A stretch of DNA of 64,000 bases from Siphonodentalium dalli (Eukaryota; Mollusca; Scaphopoda; Gadilida; Siphonodentaliidae). Below the pieces are notes generated by a model. That model was not told the origin of the DNA and did not search any database. It saw only the letters and a program-made list of their open reading frames with translations. Position numbers and translations under genes: made by a program. The DNA lies in the NCBI GenBank assembly GCA_032622095.1, contig CP136069.1, positions 67,415,319 to 67,479,318 on the forward strand, written 5' to 3'. Of the stretch, positions 10,576 to 20,259 are shown piece by piece (the stretch's first letter is position 1; every line of letters begins with the position of its first letter).

Positions 10576-11065
10576 TTGTATTACGACCCTGCCTAACTAT
10601 GCTAAAAAGCCATGTCCTGATTGGCCAATGGCCCGAGTTACCATGGCTATCTCGTTCCAGTTTTGTGGTACAATTCTACTTTTTCCAATTGTACCACGAA
10701 AAAAATCGGTTTATTCAGATCGCCGCACGCGACTTTTCCCGTCTTTTCTAACTCCTCGCAAACGGGGCATCAACGGAGTACACCCGCACCCGTAACCCTT
10801 TGAATTTTGCTACATCTTGACAATCTTGCGAATTTTCTAGCGATTTGTCGCTTGAAAGCAGTTTGGTTGCCAATGAATATGGTTCAGATGATGTTATGGT
10901 ATATTGATATATGTTACGACCAAAGAAAGTTACTTAATAAGTATATTAAATGACAAAATAAATCGGTAAAATTGTATTTTCCATGGGGCCGGGCTGTGCA
11001 TTCGTCGATTCGAATCACCAGAAGGGAAATAAGATTAGTTTAGTACACTAGATAATTTAAATATA
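10576..11065. other. ~490-bp segment absent from right copy
   Basis: The right copy passes directly from TTATTTGTCA to ATATACCGAACATA (near 59,457). The segment includes a small hairpin at 10,663-10,703 (TTTGTGGTACAATT and complement) and no convincing coding sequence. Insertion in the left and deletion in the right are both possible. Confidence 0.75.
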
Positions 11066-11208
11066 CCGAACATAATTCTCTGTGAAATATGTTAGTTGAA
11101 ATGAAATTTGCCTCGATCAGGGAAAAATCCAGAGGTTTCCCAGATGAGAATATCCTGATATTATTTGAGGTGACATAATTTTTCTAATTAATAGGACGAT
11201 AAGCGAAA

Positions 11209-11439
11209 TCACTCAGTCGCGGCCTTATTGAATTCATCCTGCCCCATTCCGTGGTTTCAGAGATTCATCCAACCCCGGTTCCGTGGTTTTAGTGCTACAG
11301 GTCAGAGTTCTGGAGTAGCATGTCCATATATGGAGCTTTTGAATATTAATGACTGCAAGAGTATGAAAATGCTACTCCAGAACTTTGACATGTAGCACTA
11401 AAACCACCTGGTGGATCAAATATGGCCGCAAGTTAGTGA
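11209..11439. mobile_element. MITE-type foldback, family M1, left copy
   Basis: Ends TCACTCAGTCGCGGCC and GGCCGCAAGTTAGTGA are inverted. Inside is a second inverted pair (GTTTTAGTGCTACAGGTCAG and complement). It is related to 14,276-14,510. The right counterpart is 59,605-59,823, truncated at its 3' end by the boundary of the 2.8-kb indel. Confidence 0.75.
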
Positions 11440-14231
11440 CAGCGCGTATTAGACATGCAACTAAAGCAGGGAACTTAAATAACGGGAAGGTTCACTTCCC
11501 ATTGGTTCTATTGTAATGCGTACCGCCGCAGCGCCCTCTTGTGGTCGGTAGGTTAAACCGAGAAATGCGTCTATGGATACACTATAGAATTCTATAGAGT
11601 TGCTCATTTCTCCCGTCCAAAAATCATTTTAAAACAGCATTTAAACCAAATGTTCCCTATTTTGTCGATATGTCCATAAACAATACGCATTGACCTACAC
11701 TATATTGAACTTTCTGAGGAAAGTTACTACTAATGTCCAGTTAAAACGATGAAAAGCATCACCCAAATTCGCTGTCAATCAGTCAATTTGTATACAACTG
11801 AACTTTTTTTGTTTGTATTTTTTTAGTACTATAATATATAACTACATGCGTATCTGAATTATAATATATGGCATTGACCAGTCATTTATAGAACTTAAAT
11901 CAAAATTTAGCCAAAATAGTTTTTTTTTAATTTTATGAACCGGCCATAGGGACATATTATAGGCCTACCAGTCAGTACCAGTACCATATTACCATTATTC
12001 ATTACTAATAACTTTACTTGCAGTTCTACCATCCCAATTATCTTAAGTCCATTTACCAGGCTGGAAACTGGATAGATCAATCATGAACTAATATAATAGA
12101 GTATATATAACTAATATAGGCCTATTATTACTAGTAAGTCTATTATTAACCAAGTGCTACACTTCAAAGTCCAGCTGACACACTGGAAAACTTTTACATA
12201 TCTCATGTCATTAAATTGACTCAAAAACAAAATTCCCTGATTCCTGTGATGGAATCGCGCATGTTGATTGTCATTACTGAAAATTTGAATTTTGTCTCCC
12301 ATAACTCCCATTTTGCATTTTGATAAATTTTTTTACTATGAATACATGTACCGGTGCAATAGCATTACATTAAATTAAATAAGTATATTGTAAATGAGGA
12401 AATACTCCCAAATGACAGATGTCAATCTACACTTATTAAGCATACCATTATTTGAAGGGTAATTAATGCCCAATATGTCATTATATGATATATATCAATG
12501 AATTTATAGTGAAAGACTAATAGTACATACAGAAACTAGAACAAAATGCTATAAAAAAAAACTTGATCAATACATTTTTACAAATTTATGTCAAATTAAG
12601 TGGATTCCAAGGACCCATGCTGGGAAGCCAAATTGACATTTAATAAATAATTGAGCTTAAGCACAATAAGGAATCTTCTTATTGCGCTTAAGCGCAATAA
12701 GGAATATTCTTATTGCGCTTAATTAAGAGCAATTAGATCTTCCCTTATTGCGCTTAAGCGCAATTAGCTCTTTTTGCGCTTAAGCGCAATAAGAATATTC
12801 CTTATTGCGCTTAAGCGCAATAAGACTATTAGCGCAATAAGGAAATTCCTTATTGCGAAGCGCAATAAGAGATTCCTTGCGCAATAAGAGATTCCTAAGG
12901 GATTCCTTATTGCGCTTAAGCTCAATTATTTATTAAATGTCAATTTGGCTTCCCATACCATGCATGCCATGATAGGGCAATCATTTAAAATATTTTACAT
13001 ATAATAAGAGAAATTGCTGCACAACAGATCAACAGTTAATCAACTTAATCATTAATGTGTCATATGAATTAATATGTTGTGCAAATATCAAGGTGTGAGG
13101 GGATGAATATACTGACTGAGTTACAAGATATCAAATATGACATTTCCTATTAATGCGATGCCCATGTAACAATGACAAATTTGACTAAGTTGACCATACC
13201 GGTAGGCTGTACTGCATGAAAGAATCAACATATTTTGGGGGGTGGGGGGGGGGGGACATGTTCTCCAGCTGAGAATATCACCATATAATTTGACATGGCC
13301 TAATTTTCTGATTGGACAATTGAACACATAACTTTAGAAATGCTCTATTGCAACTGCATGCAGATAATATGAATTGTGCTGATTTGGGGAACACTACCAT
13401 GTAAAAGTGGAAGATTCAAGTTGAATAAATACAAATGGAGTGTCCATCTGAATTTGATGACATTTTTTTGAGGTACAAAAATGTCTATAACTCAAACAAT
13501 AATTAGCCTATTAACTAAACTGAAAAAAAAAAGGTTTTCAGATTTGTGATCCCAATAGATGAGTTCTACAAATAAGATAAAAAGTGAAAGGACGAATTTG
13601 AAATTTCCATGTACTAAACCAATAGTCACAGTACCACATATGCAGGCACACTGCGCCCACACACACGCTGACACAGAGTGACAGACTGCAGACAAATTTA
13701 AAGACAACTTAAAAATGTAAACAAAAATAAAAGTTAAAAACATTCTTTAAAAGTTGCAACAAAACAAAAATAACAACTGTAGTAGTGTACGCAAGGATTG
13801 AATATAAACGACATATTTTCTCAGTTATAAAAGTGGCTGGGTAGTTTTCCTTGCTTTAGGTTGAAAATGTTGACCAAAAACGATGTACCAGTATTTCCAT
13901 TCAGTCGTATTCGTCGGAATTTGACAGACAGACCGATTAAAATAAATCAGAATAAAGTCAACAACAGTTATTAAAATGAAATAAACGTAACAATCACCAA
14001 GATTAATACTCGGTGAATATATAGATAACTTCAGTTTACCTCTACAGGCTCTACGTGGCCGGTGAGTCATTTGATACAAAAAACATTCATTCGATTTCTG
14101 TATTCCTCGTGTATTTACCATTTCAAATACGGCGCCTGTCCTACCAGGAGGATCGATAACTCTACCAAGACGATTACACAAATATGATTGGGTGAGCCAT
14201 CCTGTTATTTATGATCCTTGACTAAAGGCTC
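11426..14231. other. 2.8-kb segment absent from right copy
   Basis: The right copy joins the equivalent of 11,425 directly to that of 14,232, at about 59,824. The segment contains the palindromic element at 12,622-12,954, a G-rich tract near 13,239-13,256 and a doubtful phase-1 exon at 14,040-14,201. Otherwise I see no gene in it. One breakpoint falls inside an M1 MITE and the other is 44 bp from the second M1 copy. Confidence 0.85.
12622..12954. mobile_element. Foldback element filled with palindromic TTATTGCGCTTAAGCGCAATAA-type repeats
   Basis: The ends are a 41-bp near-perfect inverted repeat, beginning GGGAAGCCAAATTGACATTT and reaching TTGAGCTTAAGC. The 250-bp interior is a mosaic of the self-complementary word GCGCTTAAGCGC joined to AATAAGG or CCTTATT, with about eight partial or full copies. 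The whole element can fold into many alternative hairpins. Left-copy specific. No clean target duplication is seen, though CCATGC occurs near both ends. Confidence 0.85.
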
Positions 14232-14275
14232 AGTTGCAACTGTAGTGTTACTATTTACACAGTAGACCTATATAC

Positions 14276-14510
14276 GCCCTGTCACAAACTCGTGGCCATA
14301 TTGGATCCACCGGGTCCGGTTCCGTGGTTTCATTGATGCATCCAGCCCCGGTTCCATGGTTTTAGTGCTACAGGTCAAAGTTTTGGAGTAGCATTTCCAT
14401 ATATGGAGCTTTGAATTATTCATGACTTCCATATAGGCCTATGGAAAGCTAAGTAAAACTACGGAACCGGACCTGGTGGATCCAATATGGCCGCGAGTTA
14501 GTGACCGGGC
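14276..14510. mobile_element. MITE-type foldback, family M1, second left copy
   Basis: Inverted ends run from GCCCTGTCACAAACTCGTGG through ATATTGGATCCACC to the complementary GGTGGATCCAATATGGCC and GTTAGTGACCGGGC. The right copy is at 59,869-60,103. No protein is encoded. Confidence 0.8.
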
Positions 14511-14843
14511 ACATTGTTGAATTTGTTAATTATGCATTTAAATCGTGGAAATTTCAAGTTGATAAGATACTGTCCACTAGAAATTTGGGTACATTTGGGT
14601 TTCTTGAGATTGGGGGCTCGAATCTGTCACAGGTTTCTAAACAGCCCTGGACATACTCTGATTTAAGTTTCCAGATGGTGAATATTGTGATGTGCCCCCA
14701 TTGGGCACCTCGTTTATACAATGTGTCGTCTGCCAATTATGGAGAACAGAGAAACTAAACTAAAAAAGAACATAATCTTTGTGAAGCAGTTTTTAAAGAA
14801 ACCAAAAAAAAATTTGATAATAAAGATACTTTCCAGAGAAGGA

Positions 14844-14939
14844 GAATGAGGTCCCCAAAGGGTGAATTTAGGGATGCTAGCTAGCCTGCTGCATATGCGG
14901 GGTAGCGTAACTAAATTCACCCTCTGGGGACCTCATTCT
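14844..14939. repeat. ~90-bp hairpin element, left copy
   Basis: A well-preserved GAATGAGGTCCCC...GGGGACCTCATTC palindrome with arms of about 38 bp. It lies in the intron between the exons at 10,139 and 17,064. Confidence 0.85.
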
Positions 14940-15967
14940 GCAAATGTCCTACACCATATTTTAAGGCTTGCTGTTAAGGCATGAATTGATTGACAGGCCA
15001 AATTTCCAATAGTTAACACTCACCTCCAAAATCGAAGAGAAACTTGTCTGAAAAATTAATGATATAAGATAAGTGAGGTACATATGCATAATTGCAATTA
15101 GAGGGTGGTGTCTGGGGTGCGTTCTGGACTTTCGTGAGACCGAACACAATTTGGGGACCATAATGGAAATAAATGTTCATTAGACTTTCGTTTATGCTAT
15201 CCCTGATGGGGTTTCGGTCACCTGATTGTGCCGAACAACCTCTTTACAGAGCCAATTCATTAGTAAAAAATGTGATATTTATATTTACATATAAAATGCC
15301 ATATGTACATGTATATGTCGTTTGTTGAACTTATTATCTGGACATTTCCCTCAATAAATAGGACTCCTTCCTTTATTTATATTATTATATTTTATTACCT
15401 GTACATCCATGTAACTCAATAACAGACCATTCCTGTGTAAACATTTTAACTGAATTTTAACTGAATGAGAATCCCCCCACAAAGGTGGCTTTTCGCATAG
15501 GTTTATTAATTGTATAATGGGCATGACTTCAAATATGGATATTGTCCCCCGTGCTGCCTCATGGGTGGTCTAGAGATAAAGTATACATTATGATAATAGA
15601 GATCAAAAGTTGACAGGGTTTAATTTGTACTCTAATTAATTAGGTTATAACACTGAAAAATGAATGGCGGAAACCTGTTCAATGTAGATATCCTTTATCT
15701 CATGCATTTACTGGTTCATGCATGAGCATACCAATGATTATTAAAATGCGGCCTATATGATGACAGAGATCGAAAGTTGTTACAGACGGACACAGGGACG
15801 GAACCCATTTATGATGGAGTTAACCGGATGATGTGGCTAGATTCTGCGGGTCTCCATTCGAATTTTGAAACAACTTGATCGACACCCCCTAATGTGTTTT
15901 ATTTTTCAACTGATAGCCATCCAAAATATTGACCGAAAGTAAGAATACTTTCCACTTTTTCATGGTC

Positions 15968-16244
15968 TTAAAGATACACAATCCGATTTAACGCCCCTAG
16001 CTATTTCTTCGCCTTTGGAGGTAATAAATATCTTAATTGAGTTGATGAACCAACCCATTAAAGATCAGAGTTGTCAGATTTTGATTTTTGAAATCTGTTA
16101 TTTTTTACAAACAGGAATATTTGGCGGCTTGGTAAAATTCCAGAAATTTGGTCATAATTAAATAGGCTTTTGGTGAAATTCAGTTACTGTTGTTGTTGTG
16201 ACTGGATGATACGGGGACCATCGAATCGAGTTATGTATCTTTAA
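15968..16244 (-). mobile_element. TTAAAG-ended MITE-like element, compact copy
   Basis: 277 bp bounded by TTAAAGATACACAATCCGAT and its imperfect complement ending TTATGTATCTTTAA. Its interior is related to 8,548-8,890. The right copy is at about 61,559-61,840. The TTAA at both ends may be the target duplication. Confidence 0.6.
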
Positions 16245-16284
16245 CCCTTACATGACTGAAGCTTCCTGAAATTTTGCGAAGAGC

Positions 16285-16460
16285 ATGTGTAAATGCATTC
16301 TCTTATATATGCTAGTCTCCCATACATGGAGCCTCGCATATATAAGAGAATGCATTGGCCTATAACAATATTTACCTTGACCTTGTAAGCCAGTTCATTT
16401 CTATTATATACGCGAGGCTCTCTATGTGAAACTCGTATATATATAAGAGAATGCATGGAA
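16285..16460. repeat. CATTCTCTTATATATG micro-hairpins
   Basis: TGCATTCTCTTATATATGC at about 16,287 and its complement ATATATAAGAGAATGCA at about 16,331 form a hairpin. The motif recurs near 16,436 and in the left-only piece at about 3,253. The right copy is at about 61,885-62,045. No function is assigned. Confidence 0.6.
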
Positions 16461-17063
16461 CAGGATATGTAATGCTGCACCAGAGCTGCTTCCGCAATGA
16501 ACCTTATGAAATGGTTAAAGTAACACATTTCAAACTAAATTCTGGTTGGTTAACAATGCAAACTATCCGAACAATTTGTTACCTATTTTATTCAAAGAGT
16601 TTTAACTGATTTCACGTCGGGTGTGAAATTTCCAACTTTTGAAATTTCTACCAAAGTTGAGACCCCACCACCACCCCTGTCAATATATATGTTTATTTCC
16701 CATCAAACTGTAAGAACAGTGTTTGAGATATATAATACATAATATAGGGGGTATACATGGAAATAGATAATAGATACATATCCACGTGTTTATACATATT
16801 CATATGGATAACAATTGTAACGCGGTTACAAATCAAAGTAGATTCTCTCCCTTAAGTATTAGTACATGTATATAACTTCGACTTACATGTAATTAACAAT
16901 ACGATTAAGAGAGAAACAATATTCATTCCATCACGAATTCACGACAGAGTTATTAGTGATAATTGTCAATAAAAAAAGCATATTGATCCACTTCGCTACA
17001 TCAAGATAACCATCGGAATTAGAGATCGAACCCTATATATACATGTATACATGCAGTACTCAC

Positions 17064-17192
17064 ATTTGTCCGTATCCGGTCGTGGTTGACCGTGGGGTCC
17101 GGGTAGACCCCGAATATAACTGTCCTCTGATGACATTGGTAGGTGTGGGTGTGATTGGCATGCTTGTAACATAAGTCCCACGCCAATGACAA
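17064..17192 (-). CDS. TSP1 gene, exon 2 (signal peptide end, linker), left copy
   Basis: A 129-bp exon with both boundaries in phase 1. The acceptor is a pyrimidine-rich tract ending TTTCAG and the donor is AAAT|GTGAGTAC. It encodes VIGVGLMLQACQS, the hydrophobic half of the signal peptide, followed by HPHLPMSSEDSYIR and GLPGPHGQPRPDTDK. The last part has three Gly-X-Y-like triplets, too few to call a collagen domain. The mature secreted protein probably begins near the Cys/His region. The right copy at 62,651-62,779 differs by one visible substitution (Ser to Ala in PMSSED). Confidence 0.7.
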
Positions 17193-17530
17193 CTGAAATA
17201 ATATATTTAAAATATACTGGTCGGTTATCACTGCAAGATCACCGGTGAGGGTGTGTGGTAAAATCATCCATGAATCCTGGATAACAGTCAACATAGAGGG
17301 GTTACAAGGCATATACCACATGTTTACATCCCAATTTTACACATTTACTGAAATCACAAGGGCATGTGACGCGCTCCGTTGCCCCCACCCTATAGATCAT
17401 GCCATGCTGAATTTCTACTCTATATATATAGCTACACCCGCACAGAGATCATATTCCACCAATACAAAACCTGGGAACTTTTGTATGTTATGCACATGAC
17501 AGTTTCGTAGGTGCTAAACGCCAAATAATC

Positions 17531-18150
17531 ACAATCAAAGGGCAATAACTCTGGTAAAAATGTACGACCGCGGCCCTAGTTTGCGAACTCGTTTCATAAA
17601 ATCCTCTTGTGGACTCATATATACCAGCAGTCTTCCAAACTCCTTTTGTGAACTCATATAAGAAAATTGTTTTAAATGCTTTGATAATATTGTCAACTTT
17701 TCGTCGGTGTTAACGCCAAAAAATGACAAACAAAGCGTCGTAAGGCTGGTGGAAATGTCAGACCGGGCCCAGTTTGTAAACTTATTTCAGATACCTCTTT
17801 TGGGAAGTCACATACCAAAAATATTTGAAATCCGTTGATAATTGCAGGAAATAACACCAGGACAACTTTTGCTGCCTGCTAATTAAACGTAAAAAAAAAA
17901 AATCAAAAGGCCGAACTCTGGTAATAAATGTACGGCCGAGCATTGTTTGCGAACTCGTTTCAGTCAGGCCTACTACTTTTTTATCGAACAACTTTTCGTG
18001 GATGCAACTTACGCCAAAAAACTTACAATCAAAGAGCCGTAACTCTGGTAAAAATGTCCGACCCGGGATAGTTTGCGAACCCGTTTCAGATATCCCCCTT
18101 GTGAACTCATATACCAATTCTTTAAAATCCGTTTATTATTAAATTGTTCG
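17531..18150 (-). repeat. Diverged repeat in first intron, ~4 units
   Basis: Four diverged units start near 17,531, 17,727, 17,901 and 18,027. Each is built on AACTCTGGTAAAAATGT and followed by GTTTGCGAACTCGTTTCA and TTGTGAACTCATATACCA. Spacing varies from about 125 to 200 bp. It lies in intron 1 of the left TSP1 gene. The right copy keeps the first units at 63,107 and 63,301 before the window ends. Confidence 0.65.
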
Positions 18151-18924
18151 AAATAACCTGCGGACAACATTTCGTGACGTCCCGACAGACGCCCGCCCCT
18201 ACTTACGACGTTTCCCCCCCCCCCCCATTGATCACCGACTTGTGTGGTGCAACACGCAAGTTGCATACCGTTTGTGTATTTTAAATACACCTATTAATAT
18301 TCGCTTTAAATTTGTCTCCGTATCGTCAAGTCATACAAGATACAACTTGGAGCACGATGTTTGGGGTCCCCAAAAAAAAAAAAAAAAAAAAAACAGCCAT
18401 TTGCATGACATGAAACAGAAAAGGCGTTCCGCGTTAGTCTGTATTCCTGGTATGGTAAAAATAAAGAGCGTCTGTTTCACTTCTGCTGTGCGAAAAATCT
18501 TCCAAATTACATAGAAAAATTTTGGAAACTCGAATGAGCCATGTCCGTTTAAACATTACTGTTATACAGTGGAATAACTGATAAAAGTCCAATTATTAGT
18601 GCTATAAGATACCAAAGTTTTATCAAAATTGGACTGTAAATATTGGAATAGGTCAAAGTATTGAAAATTATTCTGAATATCATATTCAGACTAAAATATT
18701 TGAACTTGGTACATGATTAATGATATTTGTTGATAAATTACTGTAAGTTTGTATTGTGTATCATGCGAGAGATAGCTATTTTCGTGCACATGTATTTACA
18801 AAAATGTCGACCTATTTTTATCCCTTCTTCCACATTTCGATTCAACCCATAGAATTTATAATTTTTTCTTCGGCAATGAATAATAAAGAACGTTCTTTGT
18901 TAAGGATGAGCCCCATTCGTGAAT

Positions 18925-19556
18925 TTAAAAAAAATCTCATTTCAAACAATCAGTTTGAAGGGAAAATCATTATCCTTTATGACCAATGTATTCAATAGTA
19001 TTACAACAGCACGTGTTTACCCTCACACTATGATAGATATGTTCGAATTATGAAAAAAAGTGGTTTAAACAAAATAAAAATAACCATGTTTTCATGTATG
19101 TAACAGTTTGACAGGAAATATCTATAAAAAAAACCACACACACTGCGTTATCTAGACTTATATGAACCCAACTAGTACCATCTGGAATCATGACTGTCTG
19201 CGAGAAAATAAATAAAACATTTCTCATTGCATATTAAATTATTTTGGCAGCCATTTGCAGGACTATTTTTTTATCGGGAAAGGACCAAAACAACCTAAAA
19301 AACATAAATATAATTCAACCACGTTTTCAATAATCTGGCAGACATAAATACTCAATACTGATTCGTCTTTTCGGACATTACGTAGTTTGATGGTATTTTT
19401 TGTCTAAATATCTGCAAATGGCTGCCAAAAAACAAAAACCATTGTATTGTGAGGGTAAAGAGTTGTTGTATAGTACTATAGCAAACATTGGTTATAAGGG
19501 ATAACGATTTTTTTCCTTCAAATTGATAGTTTGAAATATTTTGAAAATTCACAAAT
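18925..19556. mobile_element. Foldback element in first intron of left TSP1 gene
   Basis: About 110-bp arms at 18,925-19,035 and 19,440-19,556 are complementary. For example, CAGTTTGAAGGGAAAATCAT pairs with a segment in GATTTTTTTCCTTCAAATTG, and GTGTTTACCCTCACA pairs near TGTGAGGGTAAAGAG. A second inner pair (GGCAGCCATTTGCAG / CTGCAAATGGCTGCC) surrounds 19,247-19,427. No open frame is supported. Confidence 0.65.
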
Positions 19557-19635
19557 TGGGCGCCTCCTTAATCAATTATTGGTATGGTAAACATAAAGAG
19601 CGTTTATTTCGAAAAATATATATGTGAATACTTAC

Positions 19636-19684
19636 CAGCGAACCCGGTGTATCTCGAGAGCATCCCCATAAATTTAGTGAACAT
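19636..19684 (-). CDS. TSP1 gene, exon 1 (start of signal peptide), left copy
   Basis: Starts at ATG (19,684-19,682) and encodes 16 residues, MFTKFMGMLSRYTGFA, plus one base of the next codon. It then meets a consensus donor (G|GTAAGTATT). The split codon joins to the exon at 17,192 in phase 1, giving a Val and continuing VIGVGLMLQACQS. The joined product has a basic N-region, a hydrophobic core and a small-residue cleavage zone, which is a typical secretory signal peptide. A purine at -3 gives an acceptable start context. The intron that follows is about 2.4 kb. The equivalent exon of the right gene lies beyond the window. Confidence 0.72.
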
Positions 19685-19699
19685 CCCGATATGAAGCTG

Positions 19700-19765
19700 A
19701 CCACAGAACGATGTAGATGAGAGTACAGTAATACTGTCGTGGTTGCTACTTCTTATATACTGCCG
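19700..19765 (-). promoter_or_regulatory. TATA promoter of left TSP1 gene
   Basis: On the minus strand a perfect TATATAAG box reads from about 19,759 downward. It lies about 75 bases upstream of the start codon at 19,684-19,682. A transcription start about 30-40 bases after the box (about 19,718-19,728) would leave a 5' UTR of roughly 35-45 bases. The DNA just upstream (19,770-19,840) is GC-rich and contains a long C tract. The placement relative to a signal-peptide exon with a strong splice donor supports the call. No transcript data are available. Confidence 0.6.
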
Positions 19766-20259
19766 ACGGGTACGTGGCCCAGACGCATGGGTGGCGGACG
19801 TATCCGCCGCGTGTACCCCACCCCCCCCCCCCCCCCCCCAGGCTTATCGTCAGAATCTCTCATTCGGCAGGCTCCGAGTCAGTTCGTGTGATGATCTCAC
19901 GGACAAGTCGGCAACAGATATCAGATCGTCATGCACGACAGTCTTCAAAACGTACACATTCATGGGTTACAAGAAAACCATAGTAAGAAATTGTAACGCC
20001 ACCCAGATCATATTATTACGCATATATCAAATATATTGGAGCTTTAATGTAGTGATTGTGAATAATGTCTATATAGGTAATGGCTATGGATATATATATA
20101 TAGTTGATTATATGTAATGTTTGTGAATATGTGTATAGTATGTGCTTGGTGAGAAAGCATATGAACATATTTTTTAAATCGGACGTGCCAAACTAAAGTT
20201 ATGATAATTATGAAATATGTACACACACACGTCACGTATATACGGTGTGTTCACAAAGG

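Larger units (their letters stand above)
1..17882 (+). repeat. Left copy of large direct duplication
   Basis: The sequence from position 1 aligns collinearly with 50,199 onward and still matches at the last base of the window, which corresponds to about 17,882 here. By eye the copies differ by a few percent, while long stretches including several exons are identical. Left-only segments are 3,119-3,283; an LTR element at 3,573-5,225; three extra 51-bp minisatellite units near 10,392-10,544; about 10,576-11,065; and about 11,426-14,231. The copies lie 46-50 kb apart in the same orientation. It may be a segmental duplication or two haplotypes retained in an assembly. Confidence 0.95.

Noticed and set aside
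10071-10576. ORFs made of WNTEFNSSIYISLSYWV-type 17-residue repeats
   Set aside because: Caused by the 51-bp minisatellite staying in frame. Only the 3' part is a supported exon, and the right copy has a single unit.
13825-14181. 118-residue minus-strand ORF as a separate gene
   Set aside because: No ATG in good context, and its only plausible exon (14,040-14,201) would introduce a stop after exon 2. Kept only as a finding.
17064-17192. Collagen domain in exon 2
   Set aside because: Only three Gly-X-Y-like triplets are present, far too few for a triple helix.
19743-20117. Plus-strand ORF with a poly-Pro stretch
   Set aside because: The Pro run is a C homopolymer upstream of the minus-strand promoter. 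No domain or splice evidence.
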